Origin: Isoetes taiwanensis
Lineage: Eukaryota > Streptophyta > Lycopodiopsida > Isoetales > Isoetaceae
Direction: 5' to 3'
Length of the DNA stretch: 64,000 nucleotides
NCBI GenBank assembly: GCA_021234155.1
Contig: JAJEKV010000008.1
Location: forward strand, 6,262,945-6,326,944
Shown: in pieces, positions 42,165 through 53,141 of the stretch
How the letters are laid out: every line of letters begins with the position of its first letter
Position numbering within the stretch: the first letter of the stretch is position 1
Notes under the pieces: generated by a model
The model's input: only the letters and a program-made list of their open reading frames with translations
Told to the model about the DNA's origin: nothing
The model's database searches: none
Position numbers and translations under genes: made by a program

Positions 42165-44663
42165 AAGTTGTGGAATCCGACCACACACCTGTGCACTTCA
42201 TCATTCAATGCATGCATGATGTCACAACAGAGCCATATTCCACGCAGACTGCCAGACTGAAACTCACATATGACAAGCATGCAGAATATAGAAAATACTT
42301 GGAGGCGCTAATTGAGGCTAAAGATTGGACGGGCGAGCTTGAAAATGAAATAAAACAGTTCTTCGCAACTATTCTTGAGGCAACCACATGCACATTTGGG
42401 ACAACTAAAAATAAAAATAGAAGTACAAAGCATAAAGGGTGGTTCGATTATGATTGTAGGCGGGCCGGTGCGAAACTACCAAAGGGTTTGAAGTGTAAGC
42501 CTAAATGGTACCGCTCTCATTGCGTAGAAAAAAGCATGACTATTTTCGTAGGAGACAAGTATGGCTAAACCAAAAAGCGCATGATGACCCAAAGACTTTT
42601 TGGAGAACGCCGCAAACAAGGAAAGCACATAACCAAATTTTGATTTGGATCGGTTGAAAGAGCATGTTAAGATGCTCTATGAGATCCCAAATAGCAAGAA
42701 ATGCCAAAGCACAAGCTTGATGATGAACTGTTCAATGAGGAAGATGTCTCTTGTGCGCTTAAAAAGCTATCAAACGGAAAGGCAAAGGACACGCAGGGGT
42801 TGGCAGCAGAGTTGTTTAAATGGTGTGGCAGAAATGCTTTGAGGGTACTGACCAGTTTGCTAAATAAAGCCCTTATAAGTGGTTTACCAAAGAGATGGCA
42901 GGAAAATATGGTTTATCCTATTCACAAGGCTGGAGATAAGACTGTAGCATCTAATTATAGGACCATACTAGTTGGGAGTACATTCACTAAAATAATAGCC
43001 ACTATGCTTGAGCAACGGATTAGTCATTGGACAGAGACAGAAGGCAAGAGAAGTATCTTTCAGGCTGGTTTCAGGAAAGATTATAGCACACTCGATCATG
43101 CACTGGTGTTGAGGATCTTGTTTGAAAAGGCAAGAAGGCCGAGGCAGTCACTATATCTTGCATTAAGTGAGACTTCTCGAAAGCATTCGATATGGTGCCC
43201 GCGAAAAGAATTTAGACGTGAGAATGGAAGAACTAGGAGTGCCATTTAATTTGAGAACTGCAGTAGCTCAACTCTACTCAGAGGTCAGATTAAGATTGGC
43301 AAATGGGATCGACACTGAGCTTCTTAGCACTATTGGGGTGAGACAGGGGTGCCCGCTGTCTCCTACGCTCTTTGGTTTGTACATTGACGAACTGGATGAA
43401 TGGTTAAGACAAAGATGCTTGGCAGGAACTGATCTAGGGGGTTATCTCGTGCAGTTATTGATCTATGCTGATGACGTAATACTTATATCATCTACAAAGG
43501 AAGGGTTCTGATCTATGTTAGACATGCTTTCAAATTTTGCATGAAGAAGGAGATCTTGGGTCAACGACCAAGACCAAGGTGATGGTGGTGGAACTAGAGA
43601 ACGGCGTAATTCGATTAAAGGGCGGATAGTAGAGACAACGGAGGTATACAAATACTTGGGATTGGAATTTGAATCGAAATATTCATGGAAATCCTGTGTT
43701 GATAAGAGAGTCACAGGGGGGAAAACGCTCTTTACGCATTGATGAGAAGTTGTTGGCGTGCTAATTTAAGAAGGCGGCATTGCGCAAAAATGCTTTTAAA
43801 TCTACGGTTCGAGACCATTGTCTTTGTATGGCTCCGCCAATTTAGGGCCCAATTTGTCCTCGAAGCATTGGCAAAAGATAGAGCAAGTTCTTAAACTGTT
43901 TACGCTTGAAGAATTTGGGGTGAAAACCAGACGCCGTCGCGCTATGCTTCTAGGCGAGGGGGTTTGCTTCCTTTAGAAGCCGGGGCCTTATACCGGCGAT
44001 AAACTTTGTGAATCGGTTAGAGCTGCAATCTGAACTCAGTACATCAAAAAGGGCATTAGAATGCTCGAAACTTCGGCTGGTGGCGGGAAGTGTTAGCGTG
44101 GGCAGCCAAGTGGGGTATTACCCCGGATATTTGGCCGAATCGATTGCTCGGTGCAAGGGAACTGGTACAAGACAAAGTGGTAGAGACTTTGGTCTCATAA
44201 GGGCAGTCGTATGACAAAGTATACTGAAGAGGTAAACCCAATGTTGACATATATGGAACCCGATTATGTGAAGGCGGACTTGTCTAAGCATAAGAAACAG
44301 ACTATTGCCAGATATAGATTGAGCTCCCACCACCTTATGGTGGAAACAGGGAGATGGAAGGGAATTCCGAGGGAAGACAGGAAATGTCCCTTCTGCACCC
44401 TTGATGCTATTGAGGATGAGAAACATGTCTTCATTGAGTGTCCGGAGTATGTACATATAAGAGAGAAATTTGGCATATATCAATCTCAATTGGACAGTAT
44501 TTTCGAGTTGGAGCCACACATCCTTGGTTGCTTTGTCAAGGAAGTGGACTCACACCACTCATTATTGATGAGTTTGAGCAAATAAGTGTAAACCAGCCCC
44601 ATGACCTTCAAGGTCCCAAACGGGCTTCAGATAATCTATTATTATTATTATTATTATTATTAT
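42165..44663 (+). mobile_element. 5'-truncated RTE-like LINE with (TTA)n tail, degenerate
   Basis: It starts within the endonuclease end (ESDHTPVHFIIQ). The RT follows: ELFNEEDVSCALKKLSNGKA, AGDKTVASNYRTILVGSTFT, FQAGFRKDYSTLDHALVLRI, IGVRQGCPLSPTLFGLYIDE and LIYADDVILIS. The C-terminal region ends with RKCPFCTLDAIEDEKHVFIE, a Cys/His motif followed by CPEYVHIR. A (TTA)n microsatellite at 44638-44663 replaces a poly(A) tail. Frameshifts occur near 42700, 43170-43200 and 43510-44210. The microsatellite tail and RT motifs fit RTE-type LINEs (inference). Confidence 0.87.
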
Positions 44664-44669
44664 AACAGC

Positions 44670-45128
44670 CGGAATTGGGGGGCCAAAATTCAAAGAGCCC
44701 GTTTAGCTAAACCTGGCGCGCCCCTAAATATTAATTTGTGCAGGTAGCAGTTTAAAAACACAAATTCCCCATCATGGTCATCATTTAAAATCATTTAAAC
44801 TGGTGATTTTTTCTAGAGGCATAGCGGTTGTGGTTATCATTTTAAGTGATTGAATATTTTGGATGGGCAATTTTGTGAATCGAGATGTATTGGTAGAGAA
44901 TATTGATGTTGATCCAACGGTTTTAATGTGATAACGTTTTCGAAATTGCAAACTGTATAGTTATACCATAAGATTTGGCAATGGTTAAGGGTTGTATTGG
45001 TATGGGAAACCGTATGTTGCTGACGCTGGCAACACAGATTCCCAACCCTAGAATCATGGGCGGGCATTTTGGAGCTCGCGAGCGCTGGTTGGGCGCAGGT
45101 GTTGGTGTCGCCTTGAGCTTCTGCAGGG
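44670..45128. other. No recognisable gene
   Basis: Nothing recognised. The right part may be the promoter or 5' leader of the ORF starting at 45129. Confidence 0.4.
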
Positions 45129-45446
45129 ATGGCGGAGCTCCTGGTGATGTGGCCGCTCATCTGGTTTGTTTCTTTTCTGGTTTGGGTGGATGAGCTTGCC
45201 AATCTCTTCATGTTCTCTTCTTTCTGTTGGCTCTTGCGGCGGATTTCTTCAGCGGGGTATTCCTGTGGGCACCGGATCTCTGCAGTGGAGAATGGGGACC
45301 CAGACCCAGGAATAGGGAACTTTACATTTGCTAAATTCTTGTGTTCCATTTTAATTCCTGTGTTTCTTTTTTGTCTTGTAGCTGTTGCTCTGTTTTCCTC
45401 AATTCACAGGCTCGGCTTCTGTAGAGCCAAGTTTCCGGTTGGCTGA
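45129..45446 (+). CDS. Hypothetical membrane-type ORF
   Basis: The 105-codon ORF starts MAELLVMWPLIWFVSFLVW with the ATG in a favourable context (ggATGG). It has a hydrophobic N-terminus and a second hydrophobic stretch (FLCSILIPVFLFCLVAVALF). Base composition is GC-richer than the surroundings, as for a first exon. No family is recognised and no following exon was found. An antisense ORF (45349-44837) overlaps it and has no features of its own. Confidence 0.25.
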   Translation: MAELLVMWPLIWFVSFLVWVDELANLFMFSSFCWLLRRISSAGYSCGHRISAVENGDPDPGIGNFTFAKFLCSILIPVFLFCLVAVALFSSIHRLGFCRAKFPVG

Positions 45447-45449
45447 TGC

Positions 45450-46300
45450 CTCAGGTAAGCCAAGGGCATTGGACTTTTGTTGGGGTTCGATTCCCCAAGC
45501 CCTGGGCTTCGTCATATAATACTGCTTATTACACGGACTTCATGACACGATATGAGGATTGAAGGAGAAATACTCTGTTATGTACCAGCAGGTTGTTAGC
45601 TCGGCGAAGACTTTGTGCATGAGGGAGGACATGGGTGGCCTCTATTCTGCCGGAATTGATCCCATGTTCTTGGCCCGCCAAATCTGCCAAATCGATGAGT
45701 TCGGAAGTTCATAAGCTGGCTTACATGGATTGTTAGAATTTCTTGCCAGTATGTACAGCTTGTTGCAGAACTTTGAAAGCCCTGGTTTGTATCAGGGATC
45801 CGGAATCAGTGATCAGAACTATTGGTGCCTCCTTAGAAACCGGGTCAAATAATGTGGGCCCCATCGTTGACCCCATCTTGACTTGCGTTTGAGGGCTAGA
45901 ATTGCGCCCCATGGCATATGCTGTGGCATATGCCAGCATCCAATGGCCAAAAAATTTTTTGAGACACCCGAAACAATAATACACCCTAGTTAAATCTACA
46001 CTAAGGCTAGGCTGGCTGCCATCAAATGGCATGCCTTAATTCAAATATGTACCACAATCGGCAAATGCAAACAAGCCAATGAGGCATTTTGGCCACGAGG
46101 TAACTTACTTCAAATGTAATCCATTTTTTATGCATTGGGTAGATAGATAGTTAGTATTTTATTTTGGGTTGCCCAGGTGATCCTTTGTTTGATGGTATAA
46201 TATAGGGGAACCAGAATATTCCCTAGATTCACAGCACAAGTGCATGTCATTTAGCATACCATTGATTTTGATTTTTTGACACAAAGAGTAGATCCGTGAT
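45450..46300. other. No recognisable gene
   Basis: Contains a T-arm-like ggggttcgattcccc at about 45483-45497, but a tRNA could not be folded from the surroundings. Short ORFs only. Confidence 0.45.
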
Positions 46301-46302
46301 TG

Positions 46303-46339
<37 letters not shown>

Positions 46340-47010
46340 AGAAAAGGATTAACCAAGAACGGGGAAACTGCCCAAAAATTGGCTTTTGATATGCCAAAAC
46401 AAGAGAAATTGTCCAAAATCTGGCTTTGGATGTGTCATAACATGAAATATCTTAGAATATCGTCCACGGAGACCAATTGGCCTATGGGACCCAAACAAAA
46501 AGAGAGCAGCAAGTGTATTACTGTCAGGATTAAAAAACCCCCGCCCTGAAGGGTTTTCGAGGGAGAAACCTTAGCAGTAATAAGTATGCTGATACACTGT
46601 AAAATTGTATAGGACATTTCAATACTGCCCCGGAGGACACAACTAAATCTATATATCCATAACCTCCTGGAGGTATGGCCCCAATAAGCCCACGGAGGCA
46701 GTATTCAATAACTCATGCAGCGGCTGGTCAGGCACAACTAACCAAATATACCATGCCCGGATATGGGCAAACACTGGGCAGATCTGAAGGGCATGACATT
46801 CATCTTCAATGACGCCCTAGTGGCAACACTAACAAAACCTATCCTCCTGTGCTTCCCGAGTCCAACGCCCTGTCTCAATGCGAAGACGATGCGCACCCGT
46901 GTGAATAGAAGCTATAAGTCTGTGCTTCTTCATGGGCAAATGGGTGCGCAAATCTTGGTCGCGGGCCTCGTGATTCGGGGCAATCGCTTTCGGCAATGCC
47001 GCCCGGCCGT
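46303..47010 (-). mobile_element. LINE 3' end with (TAGA)n tail
   Basis: The minus strand encodes IASIHTGAHRLRIETGRWTR, then EDECHALQICPVFAHIR and LLGPYLQEVM. This is the same C-terminal Cys/His region as in the LINE ending at 44585 (LSSHHLMVETGRW, EDEKHVFIECPEYVHIR). A (TCTA)n tract at about 46303-46336 forms the 3' tail on the minus strand. Only the last few hundred bases of the element remain. Confidence 0.75.
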
Positions 47011-47048
47011 GCGTGGCGGAACACACTCGCAAAGACAAAGTATAAGAC

Positions 47049-47192
47049 AAAATACCCCCTCGGGTTCTCAGAACAATCTGCTTCGGCCGCCACGGCGGTG
47101 GGCACACACACCGCTAAGCGGCGCCGCCACATCCACCGCTAAGCGGCCCCGCCCGGCAGTTGCCCCCCGAGAGAACCCGAGGGGGGTATTTT
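47049..47192. mobile_element. GC-rich 144-bp inverted-repeat element
   Basis: AAAATACCCCCTCGGGTTCT at 47049 is mirrored by AGAACCCGAGGGGGGTATTT ending at 47192, a 21-bp inverted repeat with one extra base. The interior is GC-rich and contains ccgctaagcgg twice, itself a near palindrome. It has no coding capacity. It resembles a MITE; target duplication was not evident. Confidence 0.7.
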
Positions 47193-47196
47193 CCCG

Positions 47197-48033
47197 TGCG
47201 TAATAGACGGGAGGTTGAAATTGCGTACATGAATGGCTATGGAGGAGACTGTTTCCTTGCCGGATACAGCTATGGCGCATTCTTTCTTTGAATGCTTTCG
47301 CCTGGGAATCAAACCTAGATATCTATGGCTATGCACTGTCTGCCGGATTTAAGCCAGAAACCATATTGTAATATACATACTCCGTCATTTACATCCGCCC
47401 TTTACATGAAAAAAATACCACAAGACTCATGGATCTTAAAGAAAAGCTTCAAAAGCAAACAGAGACAGAAGAAGCAAGCCTTTAATACAGTCCATTTGTC
47501 GGATTAAAGCAAACAAATAGCATCAGACATGGCAAAAAGATGGCTCACTTTGATATTCAAAGCACGGTATTGCAATGGCAAGCGAATATATCCTCAATCT
47601 CTGCCCCAGAGCATGATGCCCCATGTTTTGGACGGCATAGCCAATTTCGGCGACCTTCAAACCGGGTTGCTGGAGCTTGAACCAAAGCACAAGGAAGCCA
47701 GGAGCTAAAATATATGCTAGGTTCTCATGGTCCAGCATCTTCTGCAAATAAACCTAAAACTGAAGCAGAGCCAGATCTTAGATAAAATCCACGAATCGTG
47801 AGAAAGCAGAGCCACGAGCTGCAACTCAGACGCCACGAATCGTCACACTATGCCATCTCAAAATAATATAGTGCAACGGGCCGAATCGTCATAGCCACGA
47901 GCTACAATCAGGTGCAGAAATAATGAAGAAAACAGGAGAGAGCTTAGCGGCGCCGCTCTGCCAATGTCGGAGAAGATTACAGGTTATAAAACAAGCCTAA
48001 TATAACATTTATTTCAACCTCCCGTTTATTACG
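47197..48033. repeat. Inverted repeat pair enclosing about 840 bp
   Basis: gcgtaatagacgggaggttg (from about 47198) is mirrored by caacctcccgtttattacgt (to about 48033), extending over about 23 bp with two mismatches. The arms face each other like terminal inverted repeats. The interval holds no recognised gene, and the right arm overlaps the end of the ORF at 48009-48248. No flanking duplication was found. Confidence 0.55.
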
Positions 48034-48248
48034 TGTGATGTTGCAGGTTCACCAGGTCCTCTTATAAGCAGCCACTGCTGATCCTTATAAAAGAAGGAAA
48101 CGTCTTCTGCAATGGAAAAACCAGTTACCCCTTGTGAAACCTCCTTAGATGGGTTCTTGTCCTTTGTCGTCCTCTTCTTCTTGGCTGCCTTCTGGGAGGA
48201 GCCTGCTTCAGGGTTTTCCTTGCTTTTGCAGGACAAATGACCAAACAT
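48009..48248 (-). CDS. Short Lys-rich ORF, unrecognised
   Basis: A 79-codon minus-strand ORF starts with MFGHLSCKSKENPEAGSSQK and has a basic stretch (KAAKKKRTTKDKNPSK), reminiscent of a nuclear localisation signal. It is divergent to the DUF7869-type gene and separated from it by a palindrome array, so it could be a second gene of the same element. It is too short for a family call. Confidence 0.3.
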   Translation of the reverse strand: MFGHLSCKSKENPEAGSSQKAAKKKRTTKDKNPSKEVSQGVTGFSIAEDVSFFYKDQQWLLIRGPGEPATSHVINGRLK

Positions 48249-48338
48249 AAGTTTAAAACAAAAACTATGAGAGACCGCACTTCAAAGTAAAACAACGCCC
48301 TCATGCATGCCTAGACAGCCAATGGACAAAATCTTTGT

Positions 48339-48527
48339 GCCTATGTGCGCATAGGCAAGTAGTAAAACAACAAGCTTGCCCATGCGCGCATAGATGAGGA
48401 GTGTAAAATAACAAAGTGCCTATGCACGCATACATAGACAGTGAAAACAAACATCGAGCATATGCTTGCATAAGCATCTAGTACTAAAAAAAGGTAGAAA
48501 AGGGGCCAAGCCTATCCGCGTATAGGC
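48339..48527. repeat. Palindrome cluster 1 (core CTATGCGCGCATAG)
   Basis: Five related palindromes: GCCTATGTGCGCATAGGC (48339-48356), GCCCATGCGCGCATAG (48378-48393), GCCTATGCACGCATA (48418-48432), AGCATATGCTTGCATAAGC (48458-48476) and GCCTATCCGCGTATAGGC (48510-48527). They are spaced roughly 25-45 bp apart. Confidence 0.8.
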
Positions 48528-49052
48528 ATCCTAGGACAATCATATGTTAAAAGGGACACAAGTGAGCAAAAAGTAGGCAAAAGATATGACAAACAAGCCC
48601 AAAATCCACTAGCTTCGACACTTTAGAAAAGTCCTAATCAAGCAACAAATGCACCAAAAGTTCTACAAAATAAAGTAAATTACTTATACCTAAGATTTTG
48701 ACATACCTTCCACTTGCCATTTGCTGCTAACTATGCAAATCGCTATGGAGATGCAGCAGTTCGAGAAAGAAGAGCAAATTTCGAGGCGGAGGTCGCGAGC
48801 CTTGGAGCAAGGTCTGTATGCAAAAATGGATGTTTGTTTCTCCTATTTATATTCTATTACATACTTTGCTTTTTTCCCGTGGTTTCATGCATAAAGATTA
48901 AGCTTTAATGTCATGCATTGCGATATGGAGTTACAGTCTAGGCTGCCTGAGCATAATACCTTTTTCGTTGCTTGTACGTGAGGGCATATGCTTTTCGTAT
49001 TTCATATATTCCTTGTCAATGTGAGCATGGACATACTATTTATTTTTATTGC

Positions 49053-49144
49053 TTGCCTATGCGCACATGGGCAAGTAATGTACTTCTTGTGTAAGCGCTA
49101 CTAATCGGACTGTTTACATCAATATCGCCTATGTGCACGTAGGC
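49053..49144. repeat. Palindrome cluster 2
   Basis: TTGCCTATGCGCACATGGGC (from 49053) and GCCTATGTGCACGTAGGC (49127-49144) repeat the motif of cluster 1, here just upstream of the DUF7869-type coding region. The first is followed by aagtaatg, as the first member of cluster 1 is followed by aagtagta. Confidence 0.75.
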
Positions 49145-50506
49145 TTACTACATTTGATATGAGAGGGCTTGTTAGCTGAGTCAAATCATCCTCCTTGTGC
49201 AGCAATGGATGGCAACAATGAAGACGTTACTATTTCATCTCCTCCTGCAAATGTTGCAATATTCCCTCGTGGTTGTTACAGCACACCCACACAAGGTAGT
49301 GAGGATGAAGATTACTGTGATACAGTTCTCTCGAACACTATCTCCACACCGTCTCCATCCCGTTTATACTTGATGCATTGGTTTACCTCTTTTCAAACTC
49401 CATCTCCAAAACACATTTTATAGCGCTCATCTGTGTTTAGAACACCCCCTCCCTCCCATTTGCAACCTCAAAACAACTTCTTGTCCTCACCTACTTAACC
49501 AACCCACTCTATTTTTGAAACTCCTTTGCCTCTCTAGGAATTGCAACTATCGTTATAAGATATAGCAGATTCTAAGGAGAGACTTGTGTTGCATGCTACT
49601 GGCCCTTCCTTAACCCAAAGGGTAGATAAGGAAGACCATCACATTTTGAAGAGAAGGTCGAGGACATGGTTTCCCATCAAATCCGGCTCTTCAGTTCAGG
49701 GCGAGAGGGTTAACGCCACAATGCTTGAAGTCAAATTGTTCTGTACTCCTTAAAGACTTAAATGGCAATCCTGCAGAGTTGCTAAGTCAAAAAAAATCCA
49801 TACAGCAAGTGTGAAAAGATTTAAAAGGGATCTCAAGGTAAAAGCTTCTAGAACTGTTATGCACGATCTGGCTTACATGAGGAAGTTGAGGAGATTGATT
49901 TGCTGTAAGAAAAAATGTTTAGTAACCTTCAAGTTTTCTTCTTTAAGGCACATAAGAGAAAGTTTCTTATCTATATCTAAAGGTGACCAAGAATTGTACT
50001 TGGCATATCGCGTCAGGCCTGAACGAGGAGACAATTTTTCTTACTATGTTTCGAGCATTACAGTGTGCCAACTTGTTTTTAAAAGAACACATGCTATTGG
50101 AAGTTGTCGCATGTCAAGGGTTCAAAAAAGATGACAAAAATCCGTATAATAATGACTATTGTCACCCAAAAAAAGTGGTCGCTATGCATTGCCTGAAGCA
50201 AAAGCATGGCTGGTAGGCTTCTTTGGCTCCAACTGCGAGCGCTTCCCAACAATCATGTATATCATCGGACATCATTACTAAGAAGGAAGTCTACAGCATG
50301 TACAAAGATCTTTTTCAGTATTCGAGACAGAAATTCATATCATATTCCTACCTTTTGGGGTTATGGAAGCAAGAATTTAATCTTGTTAGGATTTTAAAGA
50401 GGCACCAGTTTTCGGTATGTTCTACCTGCTCAACATTGAAGGAGAAAATATCTATGGCAACGGATCATTTAGAGAAAAGTACATTTTTTGTTTCAAAATT
50501 TTTGTA

Positions 50507-50733
50507 AGCTTGTCTATGCGCGCATAGCATGTCTACTAAAATTTGAAAGCAATTCTATGCGTGCATAGCATGGTTCTTTAATCTTGAAAGCTTGACTCTA
50601 TGTGCGCATAGTATGAGATCGGAGTTTGTAAACTCTGTCTATGCATGCTTCGCATGGCTCCTACATTCTGGAAGCTTGTCCATATGCCCATAGCAAGGCT
50701 CCTAAATCCTAGAAGCTTGTCTTTGCTTGCACA
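50507..50733. repeat. ~41-bp tandem repeat with palindromic core inside the gene
   Basis: About five units of the form agcttgtctatgcgcgcata followed by gcatggctcctaaatcttga. The palindromic core degrades from CTATGCGCGCATAG in the first unit to cttgcttgcacatcg in the last. It lies between two coding blocks of the DUF7869-type gene, in a likely intron. Confidence 0.85.
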
Positions 50734-52156
50734 TCGTCCTTACTGTTCTTTTGAGGTATTGACTAATGTCCTTGACTACATGTCAAATAACTCAGGAATT
50801 ACAAGTTCACAGAGAGGTTCAAGCCATGGAAAGAAAGAAACTAGCAAAACATAGAAAGAAATCTTTGGAGATGCCACTCGAATATATGTCTGTGGTGGTA
50901 GACGACATGGACCAAAAAAAGATATCGCTACCCCATTTTGCAAATGTTCCAAAAGATTTAGATGAATCTGATTATTTGAGGTTGCATCTAGTTGGCGTCG
51001 TGACCTTTCATGGAGTTGTACAGTGCAAAGTATTTTTGATGTATCCAAATATGCACGGCGATCCTAACCTCACGATGACAATACTAAATAAGATTCTACT
51101 GGCAAAGGAGAAGCTGTCTCCAGTGTCGTACTTACAGTTAGACAATACTACTAGAGAAAACAAAAACCAAGTTTTATTTACATATTGCGCAATGCTGGTT
51201 AATTTGGATATCTTTTGAAAGGTCAAGGTTGGTTTTTTACTTGTGGGCCACACCATCAGATAGATCAAATATTTAGTCCGTTTTCTGTAAGATTGCACAG
51301 GAAAAAGCATTTTGTCTGTACTCCTTATGCGGTATAATTGAGAAAGCTTCCAATTCAGCTCCAGTTGTCGAAGTGCTTAGCGAGATTTATGATTTCCGTG
51401 AGTTTTTTTTTCCAGTGCCAGTCTGACACAGATCTTGCTATTCGTCAGTTGAATAATTTGACATTTTTCAAGAGTAAAGCACATCTTCAAAAGAAGTACT
51501 TTGTTACCTCCCAAACTTGGCTGCCTAGAGCAAGGTTATAATATTTGAAATATGTTCTCGAATCGAAAGCAATAAGAAGGGCTATTCAGTAGGCACTGAA
51601 AAGTGCGGTAGACTTACAGAAAAGAACAAGGACAAGAATCCCTTCATCTACGTAACCAAATCCCTAAACATCATCTCTCTAAAAGTTGCTTTTTTTTTGT
51701 CCTGGTAGTCAACTCCATCCCTTTGTTGAGACAGACCAAGGAATTGCAAAGGGTTCTATTTTTCGCAGTATTAAAGTCAGGATCGTGTAATGTACCCCGG
51801 AAATTGACGTGTCTTAAAAAAGGAAGGAAGGCCAAACTCCAGAAAAACTTTTAAATTTGAATAAGGTGATGCTAATAGATGTACCTTCAACTGATGATGA
51901 CAAAGAGCGTCCTTTTTAGATTGCAATGGTTAAAGATATTGTTTACAAAGACAAACTTCCATCAGTGGTAAAAGTTCATCGGTATGCCACTAAGGATACA
52001 GATCCTTTTGTTGGTCGGTATGGTCCTGTTATAATTCCTTTCAAGAGGGGCCGGAAAATGATGAATAAGAATAATATGGACAATTTGGACCTGAATGAAA
52101 CTCAAGTATTGGCTTTTGATTTTACAATGAAGGTTCATAACAACAGGCTATGCATG

Positions 52157-52161
52157 ACAAT
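52157..52161. repeat. Target-site duplication, left (acaat)
   Basis: acaat directly precedes the left LTR end and is repeated at 62340-62344. Confidence 0.95.
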
Positions 52162-53141
52162 TGTTAGAGGTCTGTCACCCCTCTAGCACATAACACAGAT
52201 CTTACAATCAACAGACATCAAATACTTATTAGACCGGAGATTGGAATTGAATGTGAGATTTAGTAACATACCCAGGATGCATTAAGCCAGTTTGAAAGCT
52301 CTCCCATGCTTGCAGTGTCAATGTTCAAGGAAGGAATTTGCTCCATTGCCTAGTATGCGAATGTAGAATGGATTTAAGATAGAACACGGCAAAACAATCT
52401 AAACAAGATTTACAGATCAATTCTCAAGACAAGTAACAATTCTCATTGATTGATTGCACAAGAATAACAAGGACAAATATCAACATGGAAAACATGGTAA
52501 ATTCTTGCATACAGAATGGAATAGCTTTTGCATAGAACAGTTGGGAAACAGATCCTTCTCTTCAATCTGGGCCCAGTATAGTCAAATCCGCCAAGTATGG
52601 TCAGATCCGGCTCTCCTCCTCTGGTTTCCGCTGACTCCTCATATGTCACCTCTGCTATATCTTTGCGCTTCTTTGCTTCACGCCTCTTCCCAAAATAACG
52701 GTTCATATCTTGTTTTTGCTTTTTAACATAATTGTTGACTTTCAATGGTTAACCTTTAACTTTGCGTTTCATTCCTTTAAGACCTTTAATTGTTTCCTTA
52801 GTATTTTTCCATTGTATGGTCTACGTTGCCCTTGTTTATGTTGGTGCTTTTACTTCATACTAAGGTACATGTTGTGACCTTTAAAAGGCCAACATTATTT
52901 TTACGTTGGCATACTTTTATTGCCCTTGTTGCCTTACTCTAAACCTTCCACATACTTCAAGGTTACTTGCTTGTCTTTTGTTTAACACATTTAAAATATC
53001 TACTTCTAACTTGTCTTTAACATACCAACTTAACAATTAAAACAAGATTACAATGTCTTTTAGTCCGAGTCTTCATCACGGCGTCTTGCTCGCTTGAAGT
53101 ATGTTGGGGGTTCGTCTTCCACAAGCTCCAAGTCCCCAACA
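52162..53141 (-). repeat. 3' LTR (980 bp)
   Basis: Same termini as the 5' LTR. The last 27 codons and stop (53060) of the polyprotein lie inside its U3 region. The only visible difference from the 5' LTR is near 52639-52661 (tcacctctgctatatctttg here). Confidence 0.95.

Larger units (their letters stand above)
49169..52161 (+). pseudogene. DUF7869-type transposase-like gene, 5' part, interrupted by LTR element
   Basis: Coding blocks in order: a Ser/Pro-rich N-terminus (49200-49700); a block with CCKKKCLVTFKFSSLRHIRE (about 49890-49970); YCHPKKVVAMHCLKQKHGW (50150-50210); ITKKEVYSMYKDLFQYSRQK and FSVCSTCSTLKEKI (50270-50450); LHLVGVVTFHGVVQCKVFLM (50985-51045); and YLQLDNTTRENKNQVLFTY (51128-51184). 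A TGA (51217-51219) and a one-base loss then precede HQIDQIFSPFS. The D-N-(T/C)-x-R-E-N-K-N and G-H-T-H-x-x-I-D blocks are signatures I associate with the DUF7869 family, often found in multicopy transposon-like genes. The 3' end (MVKDIVYKDK to NNRLCMTI) breaks at 52161 and continues at 62345. Several stops and frameshifts show that it is dead. Confidence 0.7.

Noticed and set aside
44837-45349. 170-codon minus-strand ORF
   Set aside because: Overlaps a GC-rich plus-strand ORF with a better start; composition looks like an antisense shadow.
45440-45510. tRNA gene suggested by ggggttcgattcccc
   Set aside because: A T-arm can be drawn, but no matching acceptor stem, anticodon arm or A box could be placed at the right spacing.
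46303-46336. (TCTA)n as an isolated microsatellite
   Set aside because: Its position directly after LINE C-terminal sequence on the minus strand makes a LINE tail more likely.
46763-47203. 146-codon plus-strand ORF
   Set aside because: Antisense to the LINE C-terminal region and runs through the inverted-repeat element.
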